Shown here: positions 12,440 to 26,595 of the stretch, piece by piece | Layout of the letters: every line of letters starts with the position of its first letter | Numbering within the stretch: the stretch's first letter is position 1 | Assembly (NCBI RefSeq): GCF_905475345.1 | Contig: NC_066598.1 | Location: forward strand, 3,191,001 to 3,255,000 | Reading direction: 5' to 3' | DNA from: Vespula vulgaris | Taxonomy: Eukaryota > Arthropoda > Insecta > Hymenoptera > Vespidae | DNA length: 64,000 bases | Notes under the pieces: generated by a model | The model's input: the letters and a program-made list of their open reading frames with translations, nothing else | What the model was told of the DNA's origin: nothing | Databases searched by the model: none | Program-made: the position numbers and the translations under genes

Positions 12440-13255
12440 CGTTCTGTCTGACGCGAATACTGAAGAACTTGGATCGTTTTAAGTCTTTCCTATTCTTAAA
12501 GAAACGATTATTAATTTATGAACGAGTAATAATATACTTCGAGAAACGATGGGTCTTCTTTTCTTTTTCTTTTCTTTTCTTTCGAACCGATTAGAAGGAC
12601 ACGAAAGACGATACGTATAAGAGAATCTTTTAAAAATGTCTAACGATGTTCTCTATATCTTTTTGTTTTTCTTTTTCTTTTTTTAGAGAGTAACGTTCGA
12701 AAAAAGAAATTCATTGAATATAACAATACATTTCTTTTTGGTAAAAGTACGATTGATAAACGGAACGGATTATCGTTGCATCGGAAAAATTATGGAAAGA
12801 AAATCATAAGGAAAAGTGTAAAGTTAAACGGCGTATACATAAACCATTAGGATGTTTCAACGAGATTGAAATTGTGAAATAAGAAGATAGTCGATATTGG
12901 ATTATAGACCATGAAGAAAAATTACTAGCGAGTGATTCTCGGAATAGATCAAAAGAATAATGATAATAGCTTGTCTCGTTGTGGGAACATGAGAGGGTCG
13001 TAACGTGGGATGGCTCGTAGAAAGAAATACAAGGGAATGAATAGAACGGAAGAAACCTGAAATCACATAAGGGAATATAATGAAAGGTAAGGAACTATGA
13101 TTGTTACGATATGTCAAAGAAGAATAAAAACGTAAGTTCTTGAAACGTTAAAATAATTCGTAACGTTAGTGTATTCAACTTTTTCGTATATATTAATTTC
13201 AGTGTATATTTCTTTCGTTGTTCTTTCTCTCTTTTCGTCTCTCTGATAGAAAAAT
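12440..13255. other. Spacer between OR-C and OR-D
   Basis: No gene seen. It is T-rich on the plus strand, holding the OR-C upstream region and OR-D 3' flank. The only long open frame (12902-13117) lacks family features. Confidence 0.5.
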
Positions 13256-15076
13256 TCAACTTTTTTCGTCATCGATATTTCTCAATAACGTAAAGTAAGA
13301 GGCTGCTGTCTTCAAAACCTAAAATAACATAAAAGTAAATAAAAAAATAACATCAAAGAAAGAAGAGAGAGAGAGAGAGAAAATTACAGAACGTAAGCTT
13401 TCAGGCTTTTATAAATTTTTGTGAATTTGTTATTGTTACTATTATTAATTATTATTATTATTATTATTATATTAATTTTTTGTTACCGCCATACATGTTT
13501 CGAGCGAAACAGGAAAAAATCCACCGGCTGTTATGCAACATGGTTTCTGGGCTCGGATCATAATCAGTAGGAGACTTGTACCCATGTTATCGAAAATTTC
13601 TAATGGCAGAAAGGGCCAATTTGCGGCATACGCGCCCTCGCTCACCCCTTGACTGGCAATTAATAGCTCGTTTGCCGTCAAAGTTATTGCAAAAAGTTGA
13701 AAAAAGCAGCCGTTTGTGTGAGCGATAAATATCATTCTTCTTATCAATGTTCCTTGCGACTTTGATCATGAAAATTAATTAAATATCGATTATTATTGTT
13801 TTCATTGTTGTTGTTATTATTGTTGTTAGTATTATTATTTTTTTATTATTCGTTAACGTGATTATCTTAAATAGTAAAATTTTTCGTTCACTAGAAATTA
13901 ATTTTTTTTTTCACTTCCTTTTTTTTTTAATTTTAATAGTTCAACATAGTGAAATTATTTCTAATATTTTAATATTATAAAATTATTATTAATATTTGCA
14001 GAATTAATATCTCTTCTTTTACCAAGAACATTTGAAATCCGGCAACGCAAAGCATTATGCTTGATATTAACAATTGGCACATCATCGTGTGAGTAAATAT
14101 GTTCTCCAATTTATCAACGTAATTAATCAATTCATTGTGCCTCTTAATGCAATCATTTAATCTCTTCTTATTCACAGAAATGATCGTTTTTAACGAAACC
14201 TTGATATCCCAGTCAAAAATCGTCTCGAGCTTGTGCTGAAGTATTTTGAATTGGCCGGCGGCGTGCATGTTTAAGAGGCATAAAAAATTATCGAAACAGG
14301 CAAAACAAACGGCCGTGTGTATCAGGGCGAGAGTCTGCGAAAATAAATGTATTTCTGGAAAAAAAATTGATTTGAAACATCGATGTGGTTATTAATTAAT
14401 TAACCAGAGGGTTCACGAACCGACACCAACGACAACAATACGATTCGAGAAAAGATCAGAAGGAAAGAAAAGGAAAGAGGAAGAAAATATAATCCAAAAA
14501 AAGAAAAAGAAAAAAAAAAGAAAATGTAATTGATAAAATTACCTCAATCATAAATAACGTCTCGAAATAAGGACTCGTTGAGTAAGGTATGTCGATCCAT
14601 ATTTTGAAAGGTAGAATCCTATCGCTATCATTTTTACCTAAATTTTCTACGTGAAATAAATAAATGTTGAGTCTTAAGACTTAAAATTTCAGATAACCGA
14701 TTTTAATTGTGATTTCAAAAGTAATGTAAATGTGTATATATAATTATCAATTATTTAAAATTTACCTATTATAGGTGTCAACGTATAAGTAACAGCTGTT
14801 CCTTGAACAAAGAACGTAAAGGAACACATCAAAAGTATTCCTTTATTGTCGATATCGTTTAATATCTTTTCACCAAAATTGTCGTATTTCCTATACCAAA
14901 AATTGTTCTGAGTATACTTTATTAAGTTCATCATTTTTGTACGATGTAATATGAATATGGATATTTTAAGTAACACTATTATCACCGGCATTATACTGCA
15001 CGCCGTGTAAGTGATCGCCTGTAAGAACGTATATATATTCTTCAGAAATTTCGTTCGTTCGATCATTCAAGAAAAA

Positions 15077-15137
<61 letters not shown>

Positions 15138-15370
15138 ATCTTTTTAGATGAATAATACTTTTTTTTTTTACTCACGTAAAAATCACCCCAACTGTAATAA
15201 AAATCAAGAGACACTATAATCAAAGACGTCGTTACTGCCATCAACGTGTAAAATAATATTCCATCGAGTATCCATTTTTCTTTAGACGTTTCAGGATACC
15301 AGAAACCGACGGTTTTCATTAGAAACCGTGCTATCTTTATTGAAAAGTACTTGGACGATTTACTTGCCAT
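13256..15370 (-). CDS. Odorant receptor (7tm_6 family), gene OR-D, 399 aa
   Basis: Six exons: 15370-15176, 15018-14766, 14646-14543, 14334-14023, 13759-13487, 13318-13256; 1200 coding bases. It starts MASKSSKYFSIKIARFLMKTVGFW. Exon 2 is exactly 253 bp as in all four genes. Exon 3 has ENLGKNDSDRILPF; exon 4 has VCFACFDNFLCLLN and AAGQFKILQHKLE; exon 5 has AGGFFPVSLETCMA; exon 6 has KTAASYFTLLRN. Sequence pattern and the last exon place it closest to OR-C. Intron 1 contains a 56-bp (CT)n run at 15079-15134 close to the splice sites. Intact frame. Role as for the other receptors; ligand unknown. Confidence 0.94.
15079..15134. repeat. (CT)n microsatellite in OR-D intron 1
   Basis: About 28 CT units, (AG)n in the sense of the OR-D transcript, between exons 1 and 2. 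Confidence 0.95.
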
Positions 15371-16035
15371 AATCCTCCTTTCGAACGTCTAGTATGCATA
15401 TGCCACGAAATTATAGTAAAGCTATAGTAACGCCTAATGATAGATTTAGAGACGTGTCAAATTTGACGCCTCTTTGATACGACTGCGATCCCAACGTTCT
15501 ATTACACCTTATTGCATCGTCTATGTCTCTAACGCTTTGAGAATATATTATAAAACGAATAGGAATAAAAAATTAAAATTTCTTTGATATCGAAACCCTC
15601 GTTCAATCTCAGTTAACATTTTTCATACTTAGAAAAGGTATTTTTTTCTCTTTGAAAAGTCTCCTCAAGATACGTAAGAAACGTCAGGTGAGAATGATAC
15701 GACAAGTGAGAAGGTCCGTCGATCATTTTTCATTTCACTGTAAAGAAAAAAGAAAAAAAGCAATACGTTCTATCGTTTATATCGTATACGATATAGAATG
15801 TTTCATCTTAACGAAGAAAAGGAAAAATATGTACGGTGTGATACGCTTTGTATTATTGTTTCTTTTTATTTTCTTTAATTTTTATTTTATTTTAATATTT
15901 TCATTTTATACTTACCAACAGTTCTTCTGTTCTTCGTGCGAGTCGATTAGTAAGTAACGTTGTAATGTCACTCGTAAAGTTCTGTTTCATTTCTTTTTTT
16001 CACTCCATAAATGTGCGTCGGTATATAAAATAGAA

Positions 16036-16070
<35 letters not shown>

Positions 16071-16460
16071 ATAATGGTGTATATAATCTAGAGGAGCGAT
16101 TTTTGAAATTTATTGCCGTTTTAACAGCTAGATATACACAGAGAAACGCGTCTCTGGACGTGAAAGAATAGGCACGACGCATCACCGAAACTTTGTGTCG
16201 ATAATAACATTTTTTGTTTTGTTTTTTTTTCCTTCCTTATCTTCTATTTTTTATTTCTTGTTTTGTTTCGTTTGCTTTTTAATTATTTCCATTTTTTATG
16301 CGCTATACGCACCGAGTATACACGACGAACGTCGAAACTAATTGCATGTTTGTTATCACTTTACTTACATGTAAGGCTTACATTTTTTATTCTTTATTAT
16401 TTATTTATTTTTTTTGCTCTTTATCAATGTTATCTTTTTTAGTTATTTTTTATTATTAAT

Positions 16461-16472
16461 ATCATCATCATT

Positions 16473-16519
<47 letters not shown>

Positions 16520-16540
16520 TATTATTATTATTATTATTAT
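16461..16540. repeat. (ATC)n-(ATT)n compound microsatellite
   Basis: ATC units change to ATT units midway. On the minus strand this reads as an artefactual Asp/Asn run. Confidence 0.95.
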
Positions 16541-16901
16541 AATTATTTTTTTCCTTTCTTATATTATGAGTAAAACGAGATAAGAAGTAAGAAGGATTAA
16601 AGGAAATGGTTAGGCAGAGAGGAAAGGGTAGGAAAGTGGGAAGGTTGTTTAAAGGTATATCGACATTATATAACACATTGCTTTTGGTATATACACACTT
16701 CTTAATACAATGCTAAAACACTTATCAATTTCATTTTGCAAACATTTCCTTACCTAATATGTTTCTATTATTTCATTGTTATTTGGATAACGTTGTTTAT
16801 CCGTATAACACGTACACATAAAAATAAGAAAATATTTAAAGGAAACTTTGGCGTGCTGTCGTCGTGCTTCTGTCTGTCTGTGTTTATTTTTATCTGTATG
16901 G

Positions 16902-16967
16902 GTGCGTGCGTGCGTGCGTGCGTGAGTGAGTGAGTGAGTGAGTGAGTGAGTGAGTGAGTGAGTGAGT
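16902..16967. repeat. (TGCG)n-(TGAG)n compound tetranucleotide repeat
   Basis: TGCG units switch to TGAG units after about five copies, a two-phase microsatellite. Confidence 0.95.
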
Positions 16968-19965
16968 AAAGTTGTTTGTGTATGTATGTATGTATTTTTG
17001 TAATTACAATTAAAAAATATTCTTTTTTTTCGACGGTGACTTCAAAAGTCCCTCGAGGACACCACGAATTTAAAAACTACGTATTTCTTATATATTTTCT
17101 TTCTTTTTTCTTTTTTTTTCTTTTTCTTTCTTGTTTTTTGTTCTTTTTTTTTGTCTCTTTTTTTTCCTTTTTCTTTTTTCTTTCACCCGTATATGCAATG
17201 AAACATTATTTAATTTAATCATTAATCCCCCAAAGAAATTTTTATCATCTACGTGGAAAAGTTGCATCTAAATCTTTTTATAAGAACAAAGTGTTGCCTA
17301 GCAGATGCACGTGTTCGTGTTAATGAAACAGAAAAAAAGAAAAAGAGAGAGAAAAAAAAATATTTTGCATCAAGTCCAGTCTAGAGTCTAATCAAATTTT
17401 TGTTTTGGACGTTTTGACGACCGACGAAAATACAAAAATCATGAAAGAAATATTTGGAAAAATTTAATCTACTTTTTCTTCTTCTTCTTCTTCTTCAAGA
17501 TAGAGAGAAAGAAATTTGATTGAAAAATATAAAAAGATTTGTCAAATGTATTAACAATAGATATATCTTCTTTAAATTTCGATCTTTATGAAACGAAAAC
17601 AATAAAAAAAAAAAAAAAATAAAAAACAGGAAAAAAAAAACAAATCATGAGCTAATTATATTATTAATTTGTTGGAATAAGATAGACATAGAAAAAAATA
17701 ATATAGTCTATAGTTTTGAAAAATCTTCTAATAAAAGCGCAAAAGTGAAGGATCTGATAAAAAGCGAAAACTTATACAGCGTATTGTACAGTGTGTAAAG
17801 CGTGTTTTCGATATTATAACGCATTCTTTGCAAAAGGCATTACTTAATTACACAATATAGAATTATAACTAATTAATGTCATCACGTTGATCACACATTT
17901 ATCTAATTCATTCACGTCCTTCGAATTCGCTACTTTTATCTTCTTTATTTTCTTTTTCTTCTTCTTTTTTTTTTCGTACTCGGCTTAGACTTACAAGCAC
18001 GCATACACACACATACATTTCTTAATATTTAAATATATATTTACATATATATATACATATATATGAGATATATATATATATATTTGTTATAATGTTATAA
18101 TATATTATATATATGTATATGTATATATGTATGTGAAAAGGATCACTTAAAAAATATCTTATGTAAATATAGAAAGACCATATATGTATATAACGTACAA
18201 TTTTACAATAAAAACTATTCGCACGCCCCTTAGAACCGCGATAACTCCTTTCTAGGATGAATCAAACGGCTTATAGTTTTTGAGCGAGTCACAATCTCAA
18301 TACATTTTGGTCCACTCTTAAGTTATCTGGTTTTAGAAGATGCGCAAATACTTTTTACTTATCGCGTATGTATGTATATATATATATATAATATATAATA
18401 TATATTTATATTATTTACATAATTTTATGAGAACAAATAACGAAAAGAAAAAAGAAAGGAAAAACAAAAATGAAAATCTTTCTAATCTTTCTAATCGAAT
18501 TCATCGACTGAACAGTGATATTTTAAGGTCAATCTTTGATACAAATACGTTCGTGGATAAATCGTGAAGAGAGGAACGATAAATGAAAAATAAAGTTTTC
18601 GACAAGTTAGAAATGTGAAGAGAGAAATGAAATGTTAGATGCAGTATGTATGTCGCTGATGATCACTATTCATGGCTGAGAAAACGTGACAATGGATGCA
18701 TCCATATATCACTCTGTCATTCTTAGCTATTGTTAAGAATGAACATACATACGTACATACATACGTATATGTACATATACGTATGTATATATTTTCAAGA
18801 GAGCTTGATAGAGACGAAGGATGCGAGTTGGGATGATACGTTCGAAAAGTTTTCTTTAATTTCTCACGTACGTTCTACTTCTTCTTCTTCTTCTTCTTCG
18901 AAACACACACACACGCGCGCACACACACATATATATATATATACACGTAAGTACGTATGTACCTACGTCCAATATTTTCCTTTCGATAAAATAAAAAAAA
19001 AACTTTTCGATACTAATAACATTAATGAATGGTATGATCAATTTCCAATGTACACATTTATCAATGAAATTAACAATAACAAACGATCGTCGATTTTCAA
19101 AAAACTTCAATCAATAACTTATCAACTATACTTATTTTTTACAGTCTCGTATTATACATACTGGATATATTTTCATAGGTTCGTAAATTCGTCGATAACA
19201 GGTGGTGGTGGTGGTAGTAGTAGTGGTAGTGGTAGTCGAGGAGTTAGGAGGGTGATGGGAGTTTAGGGAGAGAGGGTGGAGGAAAGAATTATTGTTCGAA
19301 TATATTGATAAATTCTATGGATCATTGGAACTGTTATTGTATCTTTGTTTTCGTAGAAATCAAGCGTGCTCCGTGAGTGTTAAAGCTTTTCGAAGCTTTT
19401 ATTACAGTCGTAACATTCTTCTGTCGAAGTTTCCACTACGGTGAGTTTAAGAATACGTTGAGCTTTTTACGAATTTTTCTTTGTTTGTTTTTTTTTTCTT
19501 TTTTCTTTTTTCTTCTTTTTTCTGCTTTTTCTCTTTCTCTGTCTTCTTTTCTTTCCTTATCCTTTTTTTTTTTTCTTTCTATTTCTTCCTCGTTTTGTTT
19601 GTTTGTTTTTTTGTGGCTATTTTTCTCTTCTTTTTTTTTTCTTTTTTCTTCTTTATTTTTTCCTTGAACTTTCTACGCTTACGCTTACGTCGTGTTTTTT
19701 TTTTTTGCGCCTTTGAGAAACTTGCTGACATTTAAATTCCACATTACGATATGCGTTGGTGGGAAGGGTGGCAGGGGGGAGGGTATAGGAGGGAGTTTAT
19801 GCATTAGTAATATTTAATAAATACAATTGTTATTATTGTTTTAAAAACTACGTATACTGTTTGAAGATACTTTCAACGAAACGAAACTTATGCGTTTTCT
19901 CTTCTTCTTCTTCTTCTTTTTTTTTCTTCTTTTTCTTTCTCTTTTTCTACTTTTGTTCTTTTTTC

Positions 19966-19969
<4 letters not shown>

Positions 19970-20016
<47 letters not shown>
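19970..20016. repeat. (CT)n microsatellite
   Basis: About 23 CT units within a longer polypyrimidine stretch. Confidence 0.95.
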
Positions 20017-20018
<2 letters not shown>

Positions 20019-21286
20019 ATTTTTTTTTGGCTAATTTCGAATGTCTCAAACTAATTTTGAAACTTTTATAAAATCTCTCTTGCTCTTCTTTTTCTTCTTC
20101 TTTTCTTTTCTTAATTTTGTTCATCTTTTTTTCCATTTTCCGTTTTTCTTTTCTTTTACAAATACAATGAAGAACGATATTAATCGGATTAATTTCTCAG
20201 ATTCCAAGAGCTTTCGAAAACTAGAACTTTAGTTAAAGTTTATCCGTAAGAAAATGTATAAATAAATATTATGTAGATAATATATCTTAAAAAGATGTAC
20301 TAATTATTTTAAACTTTACAATTTCAATCGTGATACATCATTATATTCATTATAATATATATGTATACACACACATATATATATATATGTTTTCCATTGT
20401 ATTCGTTTTTATTAAACATTATTACGTATTCTTGTATATCGATTTATAATTATTCGCTTAACGACATGGAACTTATTTAATAATTTTTCGCATGGCTAAG
20501 AAAGAAAAACAAGAATGTCTCTTTTTTATTATTTTTTTTTCTTTTTCTTTTCCTTTTTGGAAACCTCGCTCATCGTTTCTATAGCTATTATATTATATAA
20601 ACAATTAATCGAGATCATTTTTTTAGAACGGTGCACAGAGAACTGAATTTATACAAATGAATTAATTGCATGCTAAAACATATAAAAGGAAAAAAGAAAA
20701 AGAAAGAAAAGAACATATCGCAAATATTTACAAATTTACGATAATTGAAAAAAAAATAGAGAAAAATAAACAGAGAGAGAGAGAAAGAGACAGAGAGAAA
20801 AAGAGAAAGAGAGAGAGAGAGCAAAGGAAGATAACTTTTTAGTACTATTTTTTTTTTACGGCAAGTATCGTATAACAACGGTATATAATAGTAACGTTAG
20901 ATAATATAATAAATAATTATCTATTTACATGCAGACAGGTAAACCGTACGCTTAATTCTTAATGCACCTATTACAAACATATATGCATGTGTATGTGTAT
21001 ATATATAATATATATACATATTATATTACATATATTATATTCATTTTCGTAAAAACATCCCTTGCATTTCACAATGAAACATACACGTAAAACATACTAT
21101 CGAAAACAATCTCAGTATCATCTCGCATTTTATCCGACATCTCGATTCTTTATCTTTATCTTTTTTTAATCTAAATACTATCAGCTCAATCGACATATTT
21201 AAAGATGAACGACGAATCTTATGAATTTTTCATTCTTTTCATATATCAATCCTAAAAAAACACGTATCTTTTCTTCCTTTTACAAT

Positions 21287-21296
<10 letters not shown>

Positions 21297-21339
<43 letters not shown>
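21297..21339. repeat. (ATT)n microsatellite
   Basis: About 14 ATT units. Confidence 0.95.
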
Positions 21340-21340
<1 letters not shown>

Positions 21341-21889
21341 CTTTTCATTTTAATAAACTAATGAGATTATTCGTATCCTCCGGTTAATTACAATTGGATA
21401 TGAATAGGAGGATAGAATATCTCTCGATCATTTTTATTTAGATATACATATATCGCCGGCTCATTATAACAATATCCCGTCGTTTTTCAACCGTATAAAA
21501 ACCTTACGAAAATAATTGCTCTATCGTAAAATCCCGCAGCACCCGTAAAGAGAGAAAAACCCAACCCACCCAAGACCCTCATAGAGAGATTAGTTCTACT
21601 CCGTTCGTCTTATTTATTTATTATCTATAAAGTTTTACGAAGAAAATTACCACTTTCGTACAAGAAATTTTTTTGAACGAACATGGCGTCCATATGTATG
21701 TATGTTTTTTTTTTTTTTTTTATACATTTTTATTGTATAATATTTAACTATACACATATATATATATGTATATATATATATATGTTTTCTTTTCTTTGGT
21801 ATGCTTGTATTGTTATTACAAAATTAAAAGTATGGTAATAACATCATTAACATACTGTTTGTCTCGGAAAAAGAAGGAGAGATAGAGAT

Positions 21890-21923
<34 letters not shown>

Positions 21924-22028
21924 AAAGAGATAGAGCTAGATAAGAAGTCCATACAGATTACATAACTGCATGTGCATCCCGATGCACTTTACTTGTTTCT
22001 TTATCTTTAAAAAGCAAATCATTTAGTC

Positions 22029-22029
<1 letters not shown>

Positions 22030-22096
<67 letters not shown>

Positions 22097-22130
22097 CAAC
22101 AACAACAAAAACAATAACAACAACAACAAC

Positions 22131-22168
<38 letters not shown>
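22030..22168. repeat. (AAT)n-(AAC)n-(AAT)n compound microsatellite, 139 bp
   Basis: The longest trinucleotide array in the window: AAT units, a central AAC block with an AAA interruption, then AAT again. The minus-strand frame over it is poly-Ile/Val and is not a gene. Confidence 0.95.
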
Positions 22169-22169
<1 letters not shown>

Positions 22170-22711
22170 TGGTTGTAAGCACGTACATATAACAAAAAAC
22201 ACGACTCCTGTTTGTCGCAAGAAAATTCTATAATCTTTCTAAGATCGTACGTTTAGATTAAATTGAAATACAAATTCACCGTATTTCTTCTTTCAATGTG
22301 TGCTTAGAAAAATTCAGATCGTACTGATTTCAAATACGACCCTGTATATATGTAGATATATATTCGTGAAAGTATGTATGTATGTATACATGTGTCTCTT
22401 TATATATATATATATATATATACACCGTCCTTCTACTTTCTTTTCTCCTTTTTTTTATTTCTTCTAATTAGATGAAACTTCAACCCTGTAGATTGTTTTG
22501 TGTTAGCAAGAACGTAAAAAAAGAAAGAAAAGCGAGAAAGAAAAGAAAGAAAGAAAAAGTAGAAACAATAGAAATCTAATGCCTTTTATCATAATAGAAA
22601 TCGTTATGTCGGTCGTATCGAAAAGATCATCAGATCATCATTGTATTAAATATCAAGGTCCACTTACGTTTAAAATTGTAAAAGTTATATCCAAGAGAGA
22701 AGGAGAGAGCA

Positions 22712-22757
<46 letters not shown>

Positions 22758-23028
22758 TACCAGCCACTTGAGAATGGCCTTGATTAATCAAACTCACAGA
22801 GTCATCGATTATATACGATACACTCTTCTAATCTTTCTTTTAACTTAAAATTAGATATTTGTCCGCGAACGATCGAGAACTCCTTTCTCTATCGTTTTCT
22901 TTTTTCCATCTTTTTTTCTTCTTGTTTTTCCTATTTTCTTTTTTGTTTCATCAAAATAACGAAAGCTCAGCCGGACGAGCGACGAAGATAACGATAATGA
23001 AATTTTGTTCTTTTTTTTTCCTTGTTTT

Positions 23029-23063
<35 letters not shown>

Positions 23064-23523
23064 TTCTTTCTTTTTCTTTATTTATTACAAATAAAAAAAA
23101 AAACGAGGGTCAACTCGTATCTCTACTACGTATCATCCGATATATATACGTACATATATGCTAACATGCTAAAACGTTATTGTCGGCGATGGCTGTGTTC
23201 ATCATCCGTATATTACTAAAATCTATATATATATATATATATATACTTGGACATCTCTGTTGGATGTTACATAGGTATATATGAGTATGTAGTAACTCTC
23301 TTTCGAACCTTTCGGAGTAATACAAACGACAAGTATACAGACGAAGAATTTTTAATAATTAATCCAGAAGATAAATCAATTAAACGAAGGCCGGCTCCAC
23401 GTATTGCTTTTTCTTCGCTCGACACAGTTCAGCTCTCTCGTATGTATCTACATATATATTTATGTATGTACGTATGTATGTATATCTCTCTCTCTTTCTC
23501 TTTCTCTATTTCTCTCTCTGTTA

Positions 23524-23575
<52 letters not shown>

Positions 23576-24299
23576 TTCTATCTCTTTCTGTTGCTATATT
23601 TCTCATTAAAAATTCGTTTTCTTCCTTGCAACGTGATTTTAACCTCTATCTCCTTCCCAACAATATCACTTAAATCCTATACACTTGATTCTCTCTTGTC
23701 CTTCTCGGGCTAATCTGATCCATAAGTGTGTACATGTGGCACCCTCGAGAAACTCGATAAGACTAGGTCGACTAACGTTCCGGTAAGAAAATATATGTGT
23801 ATATATATATTATATATATATATAGTTATATATATATAGATATATTATATATAATTATATGTATAGATATATATATATATATATATGTATATATAAGTAG
23901 TATGTACTCTACATAGAGCCGATTTTCGCTAAAGTAAAGTATGTATGTATTAGACAGTATAATGGTGTGTGTGTATATATATATATGTATATATATGTAT
24001 ATATAATTTTCACTTCACGTGTGTGGACTGGCGCGTTTCTAAACGCGTTTCTTTAAAACGTCGTTAGGAATTTCTCAAATTCCTCTTGAAACATTCTCTG
24101 GACTTACAATTATTCTTTCGATTTACAAGTGCAGAAAAGAAGAAATATTCCAGAGTTCAAAGTCAGTTTTTGATGTTATTGCCCCTGTGAAATTTTCTTG
24201 TAACAATTGTTTCAACACTGTTTAGGCAGTGACCACAAAAAATCGAAGGATCATCGACGAACTGTCGAACGCTTATTTTTAATTTCGCATTTTGTATCT

Positions 24300-24344
<45 letters not shown>

Positions 24345-24430
24345 CGTGTGTGTATGTGTATCTGTGCGTGTGTATGTGCTCGCGATTATTATTAATATTA
24401 ATATTAATATTAATATATATACACGCATAT

Positions 24431-24473
<43 letters not shown>

Positions 24474-25560
24474 TTATTATGCTCGTTGAAAATCACATGC
24501 AATGTGTACTGACAAAGTTCTCGTTGGACAGGCTAATTTCTAATACACTGATCGAGCACGATCGATCCGCGTGAAATTAGTAATTCCAATAAAACGAACT
24601 CTACTCTCTATTCTCTGGAACGCGAATAAAAATCTAAGCTTTCAGTTTTAACTATTCTTTTTCTTTTTCTTTCTTTTTCTTATTCTTTCAAAAGGATGAC
24701 AATATTTGAATAAATTTTCTTCGCTTTAAGAAAAAGAGAGACGTTTTCGAAAAGATCGTCGAAAAAACAAATAAATACACACACCTCACACCCACACACA
24801 CACACACACATATATATATCATTGTTTCAAAAAATCAATTAGCAATATCCCCGATAATTTACAAGGACGTGAAAATCTTCGTTTATTCGTAAACCGTGTC
24901 CGGAGTATTTAATATCTCGATGGATCTAATCCTGTATTATCCATCATCCCATTCTTTTTATCCTTGATAAATATACTCGAGTTGATGTAACGAGTATATA
25001 TGGGAGGATATTCGTCGAGTTTATTTATTCGTATCGTCGAATTAACTGAACGTGCCATTCTCATCTATCTTTGTATTTCTTTCATCTTCTTATCATCATC
25101 GACTTCCAACCCGAGTAACAATCGTGACGATCACGGATGACCCAGAATCTCGGTGTCGGCGTTTCGTTGGGATAGAAAAAATAATCCGTTAGTAGTCATA
25201 GCGCAGGCCTCAGACCCGGCCTAGAGACCCTCGACCAAGTCGAGTCCCTGTCGTTCGGCTAAAAACAGCAGCCTTTATATGCTTTCACTCCTTTAACTCC
25301 ACCGCCATCTTTAGCTTCATCTTCACCTTCTTCGATCGATTCGATTTCTTTTTAGTCGACTCTTTTTAATCAGGATATATCTATTTCTATCTCTTTTTTT
25401 TCTCTCCTCTCTCTCTCTCTATCTCTTTCTCTCTCTGTCACTCTCATTCTTAATTTGTCTATCTCTTTCTTTCTCTCTTTTCTTCTCTCTCTTTTTCTGA
25501 GTGGTGCAGAACAAGATGGTAAAGATTATTATCAACCTAGAGGTTTTTTGTTTGTTCGTT

Positions 25561-26562
25561 TTAAACACCGGTATGATTGAATATGTAGGAAACATTGCTA
25601 TCCTGATGAACAGGTGGTCCATGACAAGCTGCACGTCTCGTAGAAGAATTATTATTGTTATTGTTGTTGTTGTTAACGTAATAGGATGATTTTCTCATGC
25701 TCGTTGACGAAGACATCATTGCTACGGTCTCGTAATATCTCAGTTTACCGCAACAACGGCCGCTCTTTAATATCGCTACGAAACCACGTCGATATTTTTT
25801 GTTGAAAAATGCATAGAGGATCGGATTGATACAGGAATTGCTTGCACCCAACCATTGTGCTATCGGTGTTGCGATCGGTAATATCTCGTCTTCTTGTTCG
25901 GCAACGTCACCTCCTAATTTTATTACTGCGAATATCACGTAGAGTGGTAGCCAAGATAGGACGAATAGGATAACGACGACTACCAACATCTTCACCACTT
26001 TGACCTTGGACTTTTGTTGTATCCGTTCCATTTGGGCATCCTTCGTATCGGTTGGTATATGCCTACGCCAAACTTTTATCCAGATTAAGATGTAGCAAAG
26101 TGATATAAGGATCATTGGTAAGACATAACAGAGAGTCAAGTTGCCTATCAAAAAGAATAGGGAACCGTCCTCGGGACGTGGCCATATTTCCAAGCATAAT
26201 CTTAGGTCTGGATCATCGTCGTAAATCGATACTAAATCGAAAAATAGCAACCAGGGCGACGTCGTCGTCAATGCGATGAACCAGATCACGACTATCATCA
26301 TCCTCGCCCGTCGTTTTGTTATCTGACATTTCAGCGGCCACCAGATTGCAAGGAACCTGAAAAAAATAATTGAGTTATAATTTATTTATCATTGTGCTTT
26401 TAGAGCAAAGTTTTTAATAGGGTAATGGATAATATATTTAATTTCGAGAGGACGATTTTATATATATATATATATATATATAAATTAATTTAGCGACTGA
26501 TCTAACAAATTAATAATATTCATTTATATCTATTCTATTTCATTTTTAATTCTATCCATTAT

Positions 26563-26595
<33 letters not shown>

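Larger units (their letters stand above)
15371..25560. other. 10-kb repeat-rich region without a supportable gene
   Basis: Lies between the 5' end of OR-D and the stop codon of the neuropeptide receptor. Nearly all open frames here translate microsatellites or T-tracts (poly-S/L, poly-I, poly-D/N). The right end (about 25100-25560) is less repetitive and may be 3' UTR of the receptor. A non-repetitive block sits at 18225-18345. I found no tRNA, transposase or reverse transcriptase signature. Confidence 0.6.

Noticed and set aside
16443..16676. Minus-strand frame with Asn/Asp homopolymers
   Set aside because: Translation of the ATC/ATT repeat; no domain and no splice context.
22023..22220. 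Open frame encoding mostly Ile and Val, minus strand
   Set aside because: It is a direct translation of the (AAT)n/(AAC)n microsatellite.
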